Counted from the first letter of the stretch, positions 7,745 to 16,418 are shown. The stretch is 38,521 bases of DNA from Gemmatimonadota bacterium (GCA_007125845.1 SLCK01000119.1:1-38521), one strand, 5' to 3'. Numbers and translations are program-made. Notes: generated from the letters alone by a model not told the origin.

Positions 7745-10513
7745 TCAGGATGCCTCGAGGACAGCCAGCTTATCGAGCAGCTTGTCGCGCTGATCCCGGA
7801 AGACAGCCGCCTTGTCTCGCTCCTTCTGGACGACGTCCTCCGGTGCCCGGGTCACGAAGCTATCATTGGCCAACTTGCGCTCGGCTCCTTCCAGCTGTTG
7901 CTCGAGCCGGCCCACCTCCTTCCTGAGTCGGTCTCGCTCCCGCTTGATGTCCACGAGCCCCTCGAGGGGCAGGAAGACCTCGGTACCGTCCCGCAGAACC
8001 GCAGTCGCACCGATCCCCTTCTCCCGGCCGTCGCCGAAGACGAGCTCCTCCACTCGCGCCAACTCCTGGAGTCGGGCCCGTTCGTCCCCCAGGGCCAGGC
8101 GCCGCGCCTCCGGACACTCTTCGAGCACGAGTCGCACGGGGGCACCCTCGCCCACTCCGTATTCCTTGCGGAGGCTCCGCACGACCGTGACCAGCTCCTG
8201 AAAGTCGGAGAAGGCCGCTTCCGCCTCCGAGTCCTCCCAGTCGGGGCGGCGACGAGGCCAGGCGGCGAGGACGAGCCGACGGGGCCGCTCCTTCCCCTCG
8301 GGCCACGGAATGCGGTCCCAGAGGTGCTCGGTCACGAAGGGCACCAGCGGGTGGAGGAGCCGGAGGATCCCATCGAACACCTCGACCAGGACCGCGCGGG
8401 CCGCCTCCCGACTCTCATCTCCCTCCTCCCCACGCAGACGGGTCTTGACCACTTCGAGGTACCAGTCGGCGAAATCGCCCCAGAAGTAATGATGGATCCG
8501 GTCGACGACCTCGTGGAGCCGGAATCGTTCAAGCTCGCCGGTCATGGCCTCCGCGGTCCGGGAAAGCCGCGAGAGGATCCAGCGATCCGCGGGCTGGAGC
8601 GCGTCGGCCACCTCCTCCACAGTTCGCACCGGGTCGTCGCCCACGGACATCAGCGTGAACCGGCCGGCATTCCAGAGCTTGTTCGCGAAGTTTCGGCCCG
8701 GGGCGAACGCGGCGTCGAGATCCTCGTGGTCCAGGTGAATGTCGGTCCCCACGCCGCACATGGAGAGAACCGTGTAGCGAAGCGCGTCCGCTCCAAAGCG
8801 GTCCACCACCTCGATCGGATCGATCCCATTGCCCAGGGACTTAGACATCTTCCGTCCCCGCGCGTCCCTCACCGTGCCGTGGAGAAAGACGTCCCGAAAG
8901 GGAGCCTCTCCTCTGAACTCGTAGCCCGCCATGATCATCCGAGCCACCCAGAAGAAGAGAATCTCCGGCGCGGTCACCAGGGCGTGACCTGGATAGAAGG
9001 CCTCCAGATCGTCTCCCTCCTCGGGCCATCCGAACACGGAGAAGGGCCAGAGCCAGGAGCTGAACCAGGTGTCCAGCACGTCGGGATCCTGCTCGAGGGC
9101 CGCGGAGCCGCAGGCCCCGCAGCGCTCGGGGTCGTCCCGAAGGACCATCATCTCCCCGCACCCCTCTTCCCCGCAGTACCAGACGGGGATTCGGTGCCCC
9201 CACCAGAGCTGACGCGAGATGCACCAGTCCCGGATGCCCTCCAGCCAGCTCTCGTAGACCTTGGTCCAGCGCGGGGGATGGAAGCGGATCTCTCCCTCCC
9301 GTGACGCCTGGAGCGCCGGCTCGGCGAGCGGGCGCATCCGCACGAACCACTGCTCCGAGAGGCGAGGCTCGACGACGGTGTCGCAGCGGTAGCAACGGGG
9401 AACGGTGTGTCGGTGGGGCTCCTCACCGAGGTACAGGCCCTCCTTCTCCAGGGCCTCGACGACGGCCCGCCGCGCCTCGAACCGATCCAAACCCCTGAAG
9501 GGCTCGGGCACCTGGTCGTTGAGATGTGCATCCGCCGAGAGGATGTTCAGAACGTCCAGCCCTGTGCGTTCGGCGATATCGAAGTCGTTGGCGTCGTGGG
9601 CCGGGGTGACTTTCACCATCCCGGTGCCGAACTCGGGATCCACCCAGTCGTCCGCCACGATGGGGAGCGTCCGCCCCGCGAGGGGGAGGAGCACGTGGCC
9701 GCCCACGAGGGCTTCGTAGCGACCGTCGTCAGGATGGACGGCGACACCGGTGTCCCCGAGCATCGTTTCAGGACGCGTGGTCGACACCGTGAGGTGCCAG
9801 CCCCCCTCATCCGAGCGCACGATCGCCTCGGCCCCCGCCTCCTTCGCACGCGCCGCACGATCCCAGGAATCCTCGGCAATGGGGTACCGGAGGTGATGGA
9901 GGTGCCCATCGATCTCACTGCCCTCCGCTTCCTCATTGGAGAGAGCGGTCGAGCATCGCGGGCACCAGTTGATGATGTACTCCCCCCGATAGACGAGCCC
10001 CTTCTCGTAGAGACGTACAAAGACCTCACGCACGGCCCCGGAAAGCCCGGGATCGAGAGTGAACCGGGTGCGCTCCCAGTCGCAGCTGCATCCGACGGCC
10101 TTGAGTTGCTCCAGGATCTGCCCCCCAGTAGCGTCCACGAACGCCCAGACCCGCTCCAGGAAGGCGTCTCGACCGACGTCGAATCGCGTCTTCTCCTCAT
10201 CCTGGGCCAGCTGCCGTTCCACGACGTTCTGGGTGGCGATCCCCGCGTGGTCGGTGCCCGGGATCCAGGCGGCGGCCCGGCCTTGCATCCGCCTCCATCG
10301 GATCAGGACGTCCTGGACCGTGTTGTTCAGACCGTGCCCCATGTGCAGGACAGACGTGACGTTCGGCGGGGGAATGACGATCACATACGGATCCGCCCCG
10401 TCTTCGAGGACCCGACTGGCGGGAACGTGGAAAAGGCCCTCCTCCACAGCCCTCGCGTAGAGAGGTCCTTCGATGGCTCCAGGGTCGAGTCTGGTCGGAA
10501 GTGCTTGGGACAC
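7745..10513 (-). CDS. valS: Valyl-tRNA synthetase
   Basis: 922 aa, in the normal range. A class I synthetase that charges tRNA-Val and edits misactivated threonine. HMGH (57-60, after PPPNVT) is the HIGH signature and KMSKS lies near residue 555. Zinc-type cysteines occur in CPRC, CYRC and the CGEEGCG...CGAC ribbon. Editing-domain motifs (TTRPETMLGDTGVAVHP) and a C-terminal coiled-coil arm of the ValS type (last ~65 residues) are present. I place the start at the GTG at 10513, directly before the family N-terminus; the open frame continues to 10768 but would overlap the upstream gene and is Arg/Gly-rich. No strong Shine-Dalgarno is seen, so the start is uncertain by a few codons. Confidence 0.95.
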   Translation of the reverse strand: MSQALPTRLDPGAIEGPLYARAVEEGLFHVPASRVLEDGADPYVIVIPPPNVTSVLHMGHGLNNTVQDVLIRWRRMQGRAAAWIPGTDHAGIATQNVVERQLAQDEEKTRFDVGRDAFLERVWAFVDATGGQILEQLKAVGCSCDWERTRFTLDPGLSGAVREVFVRLYEKGLVYRGEYIINWCPRCSTALSNEEAEGSEIDGHLHHLRYPIAEDSWDRAARAKEAGAEAIVRSDEGGWHLTVSTTRPETMLGDTGVAVHPDDGRYEALVGGHVLLPLAGRTLPIVADDWVDPEFGTGMVKVTPAHDANDFDIAERTGLDVLNILSADAHLNDQVPEPFRGLDRFEARRAVVEALEKEGLYLGEEPHRHTVPRCYRCDTVVEPRLSEQWFVRMRPLAEPALQASREGEIRFHPPRWTKVYESWLEGIRDWCISRQLWWGHRIPVWYCGEEGCGEMMVLRDDPERCGACGSAALEQDPDVLDTWFSSWLWPFSVFGWPEEGDDLEAFYPGHALVTAPEILFFWVARMIMAGYEFRGEAPFRDVFLHGTVRDARGRKMSKSLGNGIDPIEVVDRFGADALRYTVLSMCGVGTDIHLDHEDLDAAFAPGRNFANKLWNAGRFTLMSVGDDPVRTVEEVADALQPADRWILSRLSRTAEAMTGELERFRLHEVVDRIHHYFWGDFADWYLEVVKTRLRGEEGDESREAARAVLVEVFDGILRLLHPLVPFVTEHLWDRIPWPEGKERPRRLVLAAWPRRRPDWEDSEAEAAFSDFQELVTVVRSLRKEYGVGEGAPVRLVLEECPEARRLALGDERARLQELARVEELVFGDGREKGIGATAVLRDGTEVFLPLEGLVDIKRERDRLRKEVGRLEQQLEGAERKLANDSFVTRAPEDVVQKERDKAAVFRDQRDKLLDKLAVLEAS

Positions 10514-10623
10514 GGAAGCCGTCGGTTCAGGGTGGCACTGCACGTCGGAATACGACGAAGCGATTCTTGGTCGGGGGCGATACGCCCGTATGGGAAGGGG
10601 GTTCCGTCCTGCCGGACCGGCCG

Positions 10624-11472
10624 TCAGGGATCGTTTCCGCCCGCCTCTCCCGCGGAGCCCTGCGAACGTTCGGCCTCCATGCGCTCGCGTATGACCCTCG
10701 CCCTCTCCGCCCAGGTCTCCCGGACCTCGGCCGCGGCCGCCCCGCGCGCCAGATCCTCCAGGACCCATGCCCGCTCTCGAGCCTCGAGCCAGCGGCCGGG
10801 AGGCACCGTGAAGGAGAATGGAAGCGGTACCGAGAAGTCCCCGAGATGGATCCGGCCAGGAGAGAGCCCCCAGCGCCGGCCGTCGTCATCGGTGTACGTC
10901 CAGTCGCGAGCCCCCTCCGAAAGCGCGGCCGCCACCGCGACCGAGTCGTTCCAGCTCTGGATCATGCCCCGCAGCAGCAGCTCCGCCCGCTCCTGATCGG
11001 TCAATTCGGTATGATGGGGGTCGACCGGCGCCCAGAGGCGAGGATCGGTCATCCGCGGCTGCAAGCGCTCGGCGATGGAGGGTTCGTCCGCCTCCTCTTC
11101 GTCGGCATCCGGAACGGCTGGGGGAACCACCGGCGGAGCCTCATCCGGCTCCAGCGCTTCGAGCTCGTCCGGATCCGGCTCCGGCTCCTCCAGGTCCGTC
11201 TCGAGGACCGGAGCCATGTCCACCTCAGGAACCTCGAGGATGACCACCACCTCGGTGCCCTCATGGGGACGATCGGGCTCGGGGAGCTCCAGGGCAGGAT
11301 CCGGCGGGCTGAAGCGGCCCATTCCGATCGCATAGACCAGGAGGACCAGCAGGTGGAGGACGAAGGAGACTGCAAAACCGGCCCAGAGTGCCCGCCGCTC
11401 CTGCGCCGGGCGCGCCGACGAAGCGTGCGGGCTGCCGGAGGAAGGGGGGTCCGCGGAGCCTGGAGGATTCAT
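10624..11472 (-). CDS. Membrane-anchored protein with TonB-like N-terminus
   Basis: 282 aa. A cytoplasmic Pro/Ser-rich head is followed by one transmembrane helix (about 31-50, GFAVSFVLHLLVLLVYAIG). The helix contains S36-x3-H40, the spacing of the Ser/His pair in TonB and TolA anchors that contacts ExbB/TolQ-type motors. A long Pro/Glu/Asp-rich periplasmic stretch follows (about 55-130), as in TonB. The C-terminal 110 residues (MIQSWNDSVAVAAAL..., FSVPLPFSFTVPPGRWLEARERAW...) end in an Arg/Glu helix and do not look like a TonB C-terminal domain. It may be a TonB-like energy coupler with a different output domain, or merely an anchored protein. It lies 110 bp upstream of valS; no exbB/exbD genes are in the window. 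Confidence 0.72.
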   Translation of the reverse strand: MNPPGSADPPSSGSPHASSARPAQERRALWAGFAVSFVLHLLVLLVYAIGMGRFSPPDPALELPEPDRPHEGTEVVVILEVPEVDMAPVLETDLEEPEPDPDELEALEPDEAPPVVPPAVPDADEEEADEPSIAERLQPRMTDPRLWAPVDPHHTELTDQERAELLLRGMIQSWNDSVAVAAALSEGARDWTYTDDDGRRWGLSPGRIHLGDFSVPLPFSFTVPPGRWLEARERAWVLEDLARGAAAAEVRETWAERARVIRERMEAERSQGSAGEAGGNDP

Positions 11473-11533
11473 CGACTCTTCTAAACCGGCCCACGGAGGC
11501 GGTTCCTACGGAGCCGGCCCCGACGGGAAACGC

Positions 11534-12199
11534 CTACCCGAGCTGATACGGCCAGGGCGCCCCACTCCCGGCCCGCACCGGGCTCGCGACGCTGCCCACT
11601 CCCGGAACGGTGACCTCGACCTCGTCCCAGGGAACGATCGGACCGATCCCCGGAGGCGTGCCGGTGGCGATGAGATCCCCGGGCTGGAGCGTCATGATCC
11701 TCGAGATGAAGGCGACGAGGAGCTCGATGGGAAAGAGAGCTTCCGAGAGGGGAGCGGACTGCCGCACCTCCCCGTTCACCCGCGTCTCCACCTGCAGCTT
11801 CTCGAGGTCCACCTCGGAGATCGGGACGGGCTTGCCGACCGGACAGAACGTGTCGAAGCCCTTCGAGCGCGTCCACTGTCCGTCCCGGCTCTGGAGGTCA
11901 CGGCACGTGATGTCGTTGAGCGGCAGCACGCCCGACAGATGGTCCAGGGCATCTCCCTCACGCACATGCGAAGCGAGTCGTCCGACCTGGAAGGCCACCT
12001 CACCCTCGAAATCGACCCGTCCCGCCCCGGGCGGCACCCGGATTGGCTCCCCCCCGGCGATGAGGCTGGACGGCGGCTTCAGGAAGAGAAGGGGCTCCTC
12101 CGGCGGCTCGCTCCCCATCTCTCTCGCATGGTCCGGATAATTCTTGCCCACACAGATGATCTTCGTGGGAAGTGGGTCGAGGGGAAGAGTGCCGCCCAT
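11534..12199 (-). CDS. Fumarylacetoacetate hydrolase-family protein
   Basis: 221 aa, the size of the small FAH-fold enzymes (YcgM/FAHD1 type) that hydrolyse acylpyruvates or decarboxylate oxaloacetate. Motifs seen: KIICVGKNYPDHAREMG at the N-terminus, FLKPPSSLI, the metal-binding DFEGEVAF, the NDITCRDLQ segment with the third acidic ligand region, GQWTRSKGFDTFCPVG, and the terminal LQPGDLIATGTPPGIGP. The ATG at 12199 overlaps the stop of the preceding small membrane gene as TGATG, which supports this start over the in-frame TTG one codon earlier. The substrate cannot be told from sequence. No aromatic-degradation genes are nearby. Confidence 0.92.
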   Translation of the reverse strand: MGGTLPLDPLPTKIICVGKNYPDHAREMGSEPPEEPLLFLKPPSSLIAGGEPIRVPPGAGRVDFEGEVAFQVGRLASHVREGDALDHLSGVLPLNDITCRDLQSRDGQWTRSKGFDTFCPVGKPVPISEVDLEKLQVETRVNGEVRQSAPLSEALFPIELLVAFISRIMTLQPGDLIATGTPPGIGPIVPWDEVEVTVPGVGSVASPVRAGSGAPWPYQLG

Positions 12200-12414
12200 C
12201 AACCCGGGCTCGGTTTACTGGGTCCCTCGTAGCGGTATCGAAGCGTGCCCACGATCGCCGTCCCACAGCCGATCAGGAGCAGAACGCCGATCACCCCGTA
12301 CCAGAACCCCAGGTCGGAATGCCCCTCCGCCCAACCGGCGGCCGAGGCCCGGAAGGCATTCAAGGAGAATAGGAGCCAGATCGCGCCGATGACGAAACCG
12401 AAGATGCGAGACAT
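12199..12414 (-). CDS. Small two-helix membrane protein
   Basis: 71 aa. Two hydrophobic helices (about 4-22, IFGFVIGAIWLLFSLNAFR, and 36-58, LGFWYGVIGVLLLIGCGTAIVG) are joined by a short polar loop (AAGWAEGHSD), and a basic tail RYRYEGPSKPSPG follows. I recognise no family. Reality is supported by codon usage like its neighbours and by the TGATG junction with the FAH-family gene. No clear ribosome-binding site precedes the ATG. It probably sits in the inner membrane. Confidence 0.65.
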   Translation of the reverse strand: MSRIFGFVIGAIWLLFSLNAFRASAAGWAEGHSDLGFWYGVIGVLLLIGCGTAIVGTLRYRYEGPSKPSPG

Positions 12415-12463
12415 GTGGTGCGGGCCGTTGTTGTGGACACTCCGAGGCCGGGGGTGCCCGTCT

Positions 12464-12483
12464 CCGCTGGTCGGAACCAGCGG
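12464..12483 (-). terminator. Possible hairpin after the dinG-like gene
   Basis: CCGCTGGT, loop CGGA, ACCAGCGG: an exact 8-bp stem with a 4-nt loop, 85 nt downstream of the JAMM-DinG stop codon and 50 nt before the small membrane gene. There is no T-run, so termination is only suggested. The flanking 12415-12567 holds no gene that I can support. Confidence 0.4.
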
Positions 12484-12567
12484 GCGGGCCCCGACGGCCG
12501 GGCCGGCCTTAATCTACTTCTCGCGCCCAGATGGGCAACGGGCGTCCTCCGGCAACGTGGCTGATCC

Positions 12568-15111
12568 CTACGTGGCAGATCCCTCGTAGAACTGCTCGAG
12601 ACGGAGGCGAACCTCGTCCCACGGTCCCTTCACGAGCGGGGATCCAGGGAGGGCGCTTCTCAACCGCCGTCCGTACGGCCGGGTGAGGATCCGCCGATCC
12701 AGGAGGAGGATCGCCCCCCGGTCTCGCCGAGAGCGAATGAGCCGCCCGTAGCCCTGCCTGAGCCGAAGGGCCGCGAGGGGCACCAGGTAGGAGAGAAACG
12801 GGCTCTTTCCACGCGCTTCGATCGCCTCCATGCGAGCCTCCGTGATGGGCTCGGTCGGCACCCGGAAGGGAAGCTTCTGGATGACCAGGCCCCGCAGAGG
12901 CCGGCCCGGCACGTCGACCCCCTCCCAGAAAGAGGCCGTCCCCAGGAGGATTCCGCTCCCGGAACGGGTGAACTCGGCGAGGAGCCGCTCGCGTGGCATC
13001 TCGCCCTGCACGAGGAGAGGCCAGCGCGATCCCGTCCCATCGCTTCTCAGAGCCTGCGCCACCTCCCGCAGGGCGCGGTGCGAGGTGAAGAGGGCGAATA
13101 CGCCTCCTCCGGTGACCGAGGCCAACTCCGCGATCACCCGGGCCGTGGCGGATTGAAAACGGCTGCCCGCATCGTGTGCCGGCAAGTCCGTGGGCACCCC
13201 GAACACCGTCTGCGACTCGTATTCGAAGGGGGATGGGAGGAGGGCCTCCTCCACGCGCAGAGGATCGGCGGGCCGATCGGGGCCTCCTTCGGAGGGGAAA
13301 GGGCCGGCGTCGGGCGATTCCAGCCCGAGTCGTCCCCGGATGAATCGGAAATCCGCCCTCCGTTCGGGTCCGGTCGTTCCCGCGGAGAGAGTCGCCGAGG
13401 TCACGACCACGGCGTCCATCCTCTGGAACAACGAGTCGCGGAGGAGCGGTGCCGGTTCCACTGGCGCGGCCGCCAGCGTCACATTCGGGCTCCGCCCCCT
13501 CCCCCCCCGCCTCGCCTCGATCCACCGGACGAACACCTCCTCCTCGCCCTGAGGATCGAATACGAGCCCCAATCCCGACCGGGCCGCTGCCAGGCGGCGC
13601 TCCACCGACTGCAGGTCGAGAACCCTGCCTCCCAGCGGTTCTTCCAGGAGCGGTTCCTCCTGGATCTCTCTCCGCAGTCGCTCGATCTCCCTGCGGAGTC
13701 GCTCGGAGGAGCTGGTGACGCGGCGCAGGAGCTCGATCAGCGCCTCGTCCCCGGAGGGATCGTCCGGAGTCGCTCGTCCGAGACGCAGCGGCCCCTGCCC
13801 CGGAGCGGGAACCTGCGGCTCCAGACGGTCGAAGAAGGCGACCAGGGCTTCTCTCGCTTCGCCGAGCGCTGGTCGAATTCCCTGGTCGATCCGCTCCCCG
13901 ACCCGGTCGCTCACGGGCCCGGCCCCCTCCCTCCCGACCTCCTCCCGCAGGGAGACGAGCAGGCCCTTCCCGTTCGACTCCAATCGACCGAGGGTCCGGA
14001 AGAGCCCCACCCGCGTCAGCTCAGAGCCGAGGTGCGAGGTGGCCGCGTCCTCGACATTGTGCCCCTCGTCGAGAACGAGGTAGCGGTAAGGTGGAAGCAC
14101 GGCCGCTGCCGACCAGTTCTCGGTCGCGCGACGGAGAGCGATGTCCGCGAAGAGAAGGGCGTGGTTGACGACCAGCATGTCCGCCGCAGCCGCCTTCCGG
14201 CGGGCCCGCTGATAGAAGCAGCGTTGAAAGTGCGGACAGCGCGCTCCCATGCAGATGTCCCCGTCCGACCTCACCTCCTCCCACAGCTCCGGGGATGGCG
14301 GCGCGGAAAGATCCGACAGGGAACCGTCTTCGGTGCTCCGCGTCCACGCCTCCAGCGCCTCCACCTCCGCTTCGCGATCCTCCTCGAAGAGGGTGGGAGC
14401 GCTCCGGGACGCCAGGAGAAGCCGACGGATGGACACATAGTTTCCCCGGCCCTTCACGAGGGCCCAGGAGAACTCCCCTTCTCCCCGCGCCTCGAGAAGG
14501 CGTTCGACGAGCGGGAGGTCTTTGCTGACCAATTGTCCCTGGAGGTTGATCGTGTTCGTGGACACCACGGTACGCTCCCCGTTGCGCACCGCCCACAGGG
14601 CGGCCGGAAGGAGGTAGGCGAGGGACTTGCCCGTCCCGGTGCCCGCCTCCACCACCGCGACGCCGCCCTCGTTGTAGGTCCGCGCCACCCTGCGCAGCAT
14701 TTCCCGCTGGCCCGGACGATCTTCATAGCCCTCGAAAAGCGATGCCAGCTCGCCGCCGGGCGCGAGGAACCCATCGAGCTCGGCGGGATCCAGCCTCTCG
14801 ATCTCGCGCGGAGCCGGAGGCTCGACGACGACGTACAGGGCTGTGGCTTCGCTGTCGATGATTCCAGTTCCCAGCCCCTGTTCGTAGACGCGGGCCGCGA
14901 TCGCCAGGTCCGCCTGTGAAGGCTCGAGAGAGCCGGAGGGATGGTTGTGGAGGAGAATCTCGCCGACCTCCCCCTCGCGAGCCGCGGCCAACACGGCTTC
15001 CCGGTTCCCGCGGGCCACCGCGCGGGGCTCGGTCACGATCCGGTCCGCCGTAACGCGTGCGAGAAAGCACACTTCCCGCCCGCCGGCTCGGGCGATCTCC
15101 GCGCGAAGCAC
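12568..15111 (-). CDS. JAMM-domain / DinG-family helicase fusion
   Basis: 847 aa. Residues 1-95 form a RadC-like JAB domain with a complete JAMM metal motif: E13, H55-N-H57, seven residues, S65, D68. The rest is a DinG/XPD-type superfamily 2 helicase: Walker A EAGTGTGKS (155-163), Fe-S region C287-x4-C292-x5-C298, motif II DEGH (348-351, usually DEAH), later VVTSATLSAG, LFTSHRAL, GTASFWEGVDVPG and the motif VI Q-GYGRLIRS. The first Fe-S cysteine expected in the KGR-NY-C segment is Ser227 here. The GTG at 15111 has GGAAG 8 nt upstream; an in-frame CTG 45 nt earlier would add about 15 residues. DinG helicases unwind forked DNA, R-loops or DNA-RNA hybrids; the JAMM part could cleave a peptide bond. 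How they combine is unknown. Confidence 0.88.
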   Translation of the reverse strand: MLRAEIARAGGREVCFLARVTADRIVTEPRAVARGNREAVLAAAREGEVGEILLHNHPSGSLEPSQADLAIAARVYEQGLGTGIIDSEATALYVVVEPPAPREIERLDPAELDGFLAPGGELASLFEGYEDRPGQREMLRRVARTYNEGGVAVVEAGTGTGKSLAYLLPAALWAVRNGERTVVSTNTINLQGQLVSKDLPLVERLLEARGEGEFSWALVKGRGNYVSIRRLLLASRSAPTLFEEDREAEVEALEAWTRSTEDGSLSDLSAPPSPELWEEVRSDGDICMGARCPHFQRCFYQRARRKAAAADMLVVNHALLFADIALRRATENWSAAAVLPPYRYLVLDEGHNVEDAATSHLGSELTRVGLFRTLGRLESNGKGLLVSLREEVGREGAGPVSDRVGERIDQGIRPALGEAREALVAFFDRLEPQVPAPGQGPLRLGRATPDDPSGDEALIELLRRVTSSSERLRREIERLRREIQEEPLLEEPLGGRVLDLQSVERRLAAARSGLGLVFDPQGEEEVFVRWIEARRGGRGRSPNVTLAAAPVEPAPLLRDSLFQRMDAVVVTSATLSAGTTGPERRADFRFIRGRLGLESPDAGPFPSEGGPDRPADPLRVEEALLPSPFEYESQTVFGVPTDLPAHDAGSRFQSATARVIAELASVTGGGVFALFTSHRALREVAQALRSDGTGSRWPLLVQGEMPRERLLAEFTRSGSGILLGTASFWEGVDVPGRPLRGLVIQKLPFRVPTEPITEARMEAIEARGKSPFLSYLVPLAALRLRQGYGRLIRSRRDRGAILLLDRRILTRPYGRRLRSALPGSPLVKGPWDEVRLRLEQFYEGSAT

Positions 15112-15155
15112 CCGGGCCGCTTCCGTGGAGAGGGTGAGGGGATCGATGGGGCTGC

Positions 15156-16418
15156 TCAGGTGGGTAGCGGCTCAGGCCGGGCCGACGGGAAGAGGACGTT
15201 GTTCAGGATGAGCCGGTAGCCGGGCGAGTCGGGGTGGAGGTCCAGATTGGTCGGGGCGTCTCCGATCCGGTGCTCAGGATCCTCTGGATCGTGCCCTCCG
15301 AAGAAGGTCCACGTACCCTCGCCCAGCGTCCCGTTGATGTACTTCGCTCGGCTCCCTTCCCTGGCCAACACGGTCACGCCGGGTTTCAGCCGATCTTCCC
15401 GGAAGGCCGTCGTGAGCCCGTAGAAGTCGGACAGGACCCCACGGTGATTCTGCACGAGCATCGTCGGGATCGGGTCGACCTTGGCCGAGAACTCGAAGAG
15501 GGTGAAGCTTCCCAGCGGCTCGCGCCATGCCGTATTCACCTGATGGACGTCGATGTCGGAGAAGGCGTTGATCGACCCCGAAGTCTCCACATTCGCCTCG
15601 GTGAAGGCGAAGGTGCGGCTCCAATCCATCCGCTCGCTCGCGTCCGGATCCGGTGGGCGGCCGTTTGCGTAGCTCGCCGTGATGTCGGTCGAGTGACTCG
15701 CGAGCGCGAGGTCCAGCGTCTCCGTCGCGGAGCACATCGCGAAGAGGAAACCGCCCGATTCGACGTAGCTTCGAATCTCCTCCGCGACAGCTCTCTTGAG
15801 GGTGGGCACATCCTCGAAGCCGAACCGTTCGGCCATCTCCTCATTGCGGAGCACCTCCTCCTGGAGCCACTCGGCTCCGGAGTAGTTGGGAAAGAACTTG
15901 GAATACTGGCCCGTGAAATCCTCGTGATGGAGGTGAACCCACTCGTACTCCGCAAGCCCTCCGGTCAGGACTTCCTCGTCCCACACGGTCTCGTAGGGAA
16001 TGTCGGCATAAGTGAGTGCGAGAGTGACGGCGTCGTCCCAGGGAGGGGTGTTGGGGGGCGTGTAGATGGCGATGCGGGGCGCGCTCTCCAGCGGAATCGC
16101 ATCCATGTTCTCGCTCGCGATCACCGATCGGATCTCCTGGATTCGTTCCCCCTCGAGGGGCTCCAGATACACGCCCCGCAGGGCCGCTTCCCGGCGCACT
16201 CCCTCCCTGTCGGGAAGGAGGAAGCTCCCTCCGCGGTAGTTCAGAAGCCACTCGGCACTCTCTCCGCTCTCGAGCACCCAGTAGGTGAGTCCGTAGGCCC
16301 GCAGGTGGTTCGACTGGCGGTCGTCCATCGGAACCAGGAGTTGCTGGGCGTCCAGCGATCCCGCTCCCCCCATGCCAACGAGTGCCAGGAGAACCACGGC
16401 TGCGATCGTTCGTTTCAC
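15156..16418 (-). CDS. Secreted protein of the 'asparagine synthetase B'-labelled family
   Basis: 420 aa from a GTG start that overlaps the upstream stop (GTGA). A signal peptide (KRTIAAVVLLALVGMGGAGSLDA) predicts export. The mature part starts QQLLVPMDDRQSNHLRAYGLTYWVL and contains WLLNYRGGSFLL, IAIYTPPNTPPWDDAVTLAL, YEWVHLHHEDFTGQYSKF, SGGFLFAMCSATETLDLAL, TMLVQNHRG and FFGGHDPED. I recall that similar proteins in Bacteroidota are database-labelled asparagine synthetase B, but I see no N-terminal catalytic Cys or ATP-pyrophosphatase motif, so that name is almost surely wrong. The alternating strand/helix pattern with a MCSATE turn might be a class I glutamine amidotransferase-like fold; this is inference. 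Function unknown. Confidence 0.85.
   Translation of the reverse strand: MKRTIAAVVLLALVGMGGAGSLDAQQLLVPMDDRQSNHLRAYGLTYWVLESGESAEWLLNYRGGSFLLPDREGVRREAALRGVYLEPLEGERIQEIRSVIASENMDAIPLESAPRIAIYTPPNTPPWDDAVTLALTYADIPYETVWDEEVLTGGLAEYEWVHLHHEDFTGQYSKFFPNYSGAEWLQEEVLRNEEMAERFGFEDVPTLKRAVAEEIRSYVESGGFLFAMCSATETLDLALASHSTDITASYANGRPPDPDASERMDWSRTFAFTEANVETSGSINAFSDIDVHQVNTAWREPLGSFTLFEFSAKVDPIPTMLVQNHRGVLSDFYGLTTAFREDRLKPGVTVLAREGSRAKYINGTLGEGTWTFFGGHDPEDPEHRIGDAPTNLDLHPDSPGYRLILNNVLFPSARPEPLPT

Noticed and set aside
7526-9304. 592-codon plus-strand frame opposite valS and the Ig-like gene
   Set aside because: Shadow of valS and its neighbour; no domain, and it runs across two real genes.
10514-10768. 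Upstream extension of valS
   Set aside because: Arg/Gly-rich, unlike any ValS N-terminus, and it would overlap the preceding gene's 3' end.
13078-14919. 613-codon plus-strand frame opposite the dinG-like gene
   Set aside because: Antisense shadow of a gene with clear helicase motifs.
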